64,000 nucleotides of DNA from an uncultured Muribaculaceae bacterium (GTDB lineage Bacteria; Bacteroidota; Bacteroidia; Bacteroidales; Muribaculaceae). Of the stretch, positions 62,131 through 64,000 are shown one piece after another. Numbering within the stretch: the stretch's first letter is position 1; every line of letters begins with the position of its first letter. Location: positions 1 through 64,000 of the forward strand of contig CAJUFH010000004.1 of the NCBI GenBank assembly GCA_910585755.1, read 5' to 3'. The notes beneath the pieces are model-generated. The model searched no databases and was not told the DNA's origin. It saw only the letters and a list, made by a program, of their open reading frames with translations. The position numbers were made by a program, and so were the translations under genes.

Positions 62131-62685
62131 ATGGCAAAGAAATTTATCTGCACAGTGTGCGGCTACGTTCACGAAGGTGACGAAGCTCCCGAAAAGTGCC
62201 CTCTCTGCGGCGCTCCCAAGTCGAAGTTCAAGGAACTGACCCCCGAGGAGGCTCTCCAGTTCGTTACCGAGCACGAAATCGGCGTGGCCAAGGGCTGCGA
62301 TGCCGAGATGATCAAGGACCTCAACGCCCACTTCATGGGCGAGTGCACCGAGGTCGGCATGTACCTGGCAATGTCGCGTCAGGCCGACCGCGAGGGGTAT
62401 CCCGAAATCGCCGAAGCCTTCAAGCGCTACGCCTGGGAAGAGGCCGAGCACGCCTCCAAGTTCGCCGAGCTCCTCGGAGACTGCGTATGGGACACCAAGA
62501 CCAACCTCTACAAGCGCATGATGGCCGAAGCCGGCGCGAACGCCGACAAGATGCGTATCGCCGCCAACGCCAAGAAGGCTAACCTCGACGCCATCCACGA
62601 CACCGTTCATGAAATGGCCAAGGACGAGGCCCGCCACGGCCGCGGCTTCGCCGGCCTCTACGCCCGCTACTTCGGCGACAAGTAA
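62131..62685 (+). CDS. Rubrerythrin with N-terminal rubredoxin domain (reverse rubrerythrin)
   Basis: Cytoplasmic peroxidase of 184 residues that protects anaerobes by reducing hydrogen peroxide. The rubredoxin-type Fe(Cys)4 domain is at the N-terminus (Cys7, Cys10, Cys23, Cys26 in [10 protein letters not shown] and EKCPLCGAP), the reverse of classical rubrerythrin. The ferritin-like diiron domain follows with EEAEHASKF and DEARHGRGF metal motifs. It has its own promoter. Twenty-four bases after the stop begins the short repeat copy E. Confidence 0.96.
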   Translation: MAKKFICTVCGYVHEGDEAPEKCPLCGAPKSKFKELTPEEALQFVTEHEIGVAKGCDAEMIKDLNAHFMGECTEVGMYLAMSRQADREGYPEIAEAFKRYAWEEAEHASKFAELLGDCVWDTKTNLYKRMMAEAGANADKMRIAANAKKANLDAIHDTVHEMAKDEARHGRGFAGLYARYFGDK

Positions 62686-62709
62686 GCCGGGTAACTACCA
62701 ACAACGGAA

Positions 62710-62767
62710 GAGGGTGTGTCATAACGACCATCTGAACCGTTCTGACAGCACCCTCCCATCCGGGTAC
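62710..62767 (-). repeat. Dispersed hairpin repeat, short internally deleted copy E
   Basis: Only 46 bp of palindrome (62710-62755): the terminal arms GAGGGTGTGTCATAACG and CGTTCTGACAGCACCCTC are kept, joined by ACCATCTGAAC, while the central about 80 bp of the full family are missing. The foot CCATCCGGGTACG (62756-62767) is intact. On the minus strand it follows the terminator of the WecG-like gene, as copies A and C follow theirs. Confidence 0.88.
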
Positions 62768-62802
62768 GAAAATGCGCTGTGTCATCTATTTTGACACAGC
62801 GC
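62768..62802 (-). terminator. Intrinsic terminator after the WecG-like gene
   Basis: An 11-bp perfect stem (62774-62784 with 62792-62802, 7-nt loop), followed on the minus strand by ATTTTC and then the repeat foot. The stem sequence differs from those of rnhB and gdhA. Confidence 0.8.
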
Positions 62803-62823
62803 TTCCCGTTTATACCTATGGCG

Positions 62824-63597
62824 TTATCGTGCGGCGGACACGTGGTAAGCACCTCGGCCGCCATTCCTCTTGTACGCCCGCCATTCGCGGAAGAGGAGCA
62901 TCGGGAGGGTGCGCAGGATGTTGAAGCAGCGCCGGAACTGTTTCTTAGGTTCCTGCGAGAGCCGGTGGACGAACTCGAGATGGTGGCGCACCATCCACTC
63001 AGGGGCGCGTTTTGCCTCCACTCCGCTATAAAACTTGAAGGCAGCGCCGACGGCGATCATCACCCCGCGGCTCAGATGCGGCTTGAGCATCGCCATGAAC
63101 CGCTCCTGCTTCGGGGCCCCGAGGGCAATCCAGACTATTTCAATGCCGTCCTCCTCGATCATCCTGGCAATCGCCGGGTAGTCGAATCCTTCGACCGGAC
63201 GGAACGGCAGCTCCACGAACCGCATTCCCTCGACCTCGGGATTGTATTTTTTCAGATTTTCCCGGAGGCTGTCGAGCACCGGCTGCTGTGTGCCGAGGAA
63301 AATCATGCGGTAGCGGCGGCTGGCGACGATGTCGCGGAAAATCTCGCTGCCGCAGTACTGTTCCCGGCGCACGCCGTAAATCCATTTTATGTAGAGCGGG
63401 ACGTAGCTGCTGTCGCATACCGAGAACATCCCGCCGTTTACAACCCGCAGGTAGTCCTCGTGGCGGTTGGCCGTGTTGAGAATGACCCCGTCGGCGACGC
63501 AGACATAGTCCGATCCCGGCTCTCTCAGCCGCCGGTCGATAGCCCGGAGCGCTTCCTCCCGGTCAAACTCGTACCGTATCTTGAAGTATGTTTCCAA
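62824..63597 (-). CDS. WecG/TagA/CpsF family glycosyltransferase
   Basis: Membrane-associated GT26 glycosyltransferase of 257 residues that adds a sugar (such as N-acetylmannosamine or its uronic acid) to a lipid-linked intermediate in surface-polysaccharide synthesis. VCVADGVILNTANRHE is the substrate region. IVWIALGAPKQERFM and the late MIAVGAAFKFYSGVEAKRAPEWM are the strongest family motifs. Normal length. It is the last gene of a minus-strand polysaccharide locus entering from the right edge, and it ends at a hairpin terminator and repeat copy E. Confidence 0.93.
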   Translation of the reverse strand: METYFKIRYEFDREEALRAIDRRLREPGSDYVCVADGVILNTANRHEDYLRVVNGGMFSVCDSSYVPLYIKWIYGVRREQYCGSEIFRDIVASRRYRMIFLGTQQPVLDSLRENLKKYNPEVEGMRFVELPFRPVEGFDYPAIARMIEEDGIEIVWIALGAPKQERFMAMLKPHLSRGVMIAVGAAFKFYSGVEAKRAPEWMVRHHLEFVHRLSQEPKKQFRRCFNILRTLPMLLFREWRAYKRNGGRGAYHVSAAR

Positions 63598-63633
63598 ATC
63601 CAGTATCCGTTTATGTGAAAATTGATTAAGGGT

Positions 63634-64000
63634 TTATTTCGGAATTAGTGAATCTGTGTATGCTTTTACTAGATGTTTAAGAACATCGCTGTCATAGTCG
63701 AGTTCGCTTGTGATACGATAATCTCCATTATGAATCGCTTTTAGGATTTCTCGATTATAAGAATGGCTATGATGCCTTAAGTCCATATATTGTTCGAGAT
63801 TTGTAATCCATGGAGTACACTGGAAATCAAAAATCTCGACGTTGTTCAGCTGTAACATAGAATGTATAATATGCTGCTTGAATAACAGAATATTATCAAG
63901 GTTTCTGTATTTGTCGTATATGATGAATTCTCCTATGGAATAGGGAGGAAAATAAATAAACCAATGAATTGAATCAGGGCTATTTATTATGGTTTTCAGG
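63634..64000 (-). CDS. C-terminal part of a probable SGNH-fold polysaccharide-locus protein (cut by window edge)
   Basis: The frame is open without a stop from 63634 to the right edge, giving the last 121 residues of a longer protein. The end NVEIFDFQCTPWITNLEQYM with DLRHHSHSYNREIL resembles the terminal part of SGNH/AlgX-like proteins, where an Asp-x-x-His motif completes the active site. Such proteins often modify exopolysaccharides. The start lies outside the window. The DNA is strongly A+T-rich, as usual in Bacteroidales capsule or O-antigen loci. It is 36 bp upstream of the WecG-like gene. The family call is tentative. Confidence 0.6.
   Translation of the reverse strand, partial: LKTIINSPDSIHWFIYFPPYSIGEFIIYDKYRNLDNILLFKQHIIHSMLQLNNVEIFDFQCTPWITNLEQYMDLRHHSHSYNREILKAIHNGDYRITSELDYDSDVLKHLVKAYTDSLIPK

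Noticed and set aside
1..64000. Prophage, integrase, attachment sites, CRISPR array, tRNA or rRNA genes
   Set aside because: None was seen; the only transposase-like gene is the RAYT, which belongs to a usually domesticated, single-copy family.

Overview
The window reads as chromosomal DNA of a Gram-negative gut Bacteroidales bacterium, most likely a Muribaculaceae-type genome. This placement is an inference. It rests on a hybrid two-component sensor beside a fructan gene set, DUF4493/PCMD lipoproteins beside GH16 glucanases, BspA-type leucine-rich repeat proteins, the type IX secretion protein PorD, the long Bacteroidetes form of signal peptidase I, and Bacteroidetes-type promoters (TTTG, about 19 nt, TAnnTTTG or TAnnTTCG). 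Most of the DNA is G+C-rich. The hipBST cassette, the C13 peptidase, the largest BspA protein and the right edge are visibly richer in A+T. I saw no tRNA, rRNA, CRISPR array, prophage or complete insertion sequence.

Layout. 1-6560 is a fructan/fructose locus: a hybrid sensor diverging from GH32, an MFS sugar porter and a fructokinase, with no SusC/SusD pair. 6591-8174 is a three-gene HipBST-type toxin-antitoxin module with three operator palindromes. 8214-8457 is a probable minus-strand structured RNA with its own terminator. 8641-14860 is a co-directional run: GH3 acyl-adenylase-like, alkaline phosphatase, DUF4919, membrane pseudokinase, GNAT, rnhB. 15183-16241 is a secreted LRR protein. 16432-25319 is a minus-strand beta-glucan locus of three lipoproteins and two GH16 enzymes. 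FeoAB follows at 25707-28070.

28311-34976 is a housekeeping block: dnaN, a DnaQ-like exonuclease, coaBC, porD, recN, rlmB. It is followed by an ECF sigma factor, a small-protein transcription unit, an M6 metalloprotease, and a REP-associated tyrosine transposase (RAYT) next to a perfect 39-bp inverted repeat. 40017-46318 is a minus-strand block: divIC-like, a membrane protein, dapB, lepB, WbqC-like, DUF4919 and gdhA. 46643-52140 holds a C13 peptidase and a duplicated BspA protein. After a 774-bp non-coding palindrome come RidA, YihY/BrkB and DUF4293 genes, a large TPR protein, a 1313-residue BspA protein, a rubrerythrin, and the edge of an A+T-rich surface-polysaccharide locus (WecG/TagA glycosyltransferase and a partial SGNH-like protein).

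The most notable patterns are (i) a dispersed family of about 127-bp imperfect palindromes: four full copies, one internally deleted 46-bp copy and one half copy, all intergenic and often a few bases past a stop codon; (ii) a RAYT with an extra Rossmann-like C-terminal domain that might act on such repeats; (iii) the 774-bp palindrome, whose two core hairpins face the wrong way relative to their flanks; (iv) the HipBST module with a triple operator; (v) a membrane-anchored pseudokinase lacking the HRD aspartate; and (vi) a short shared C-terminal tail on several unrelated secreted proteins.
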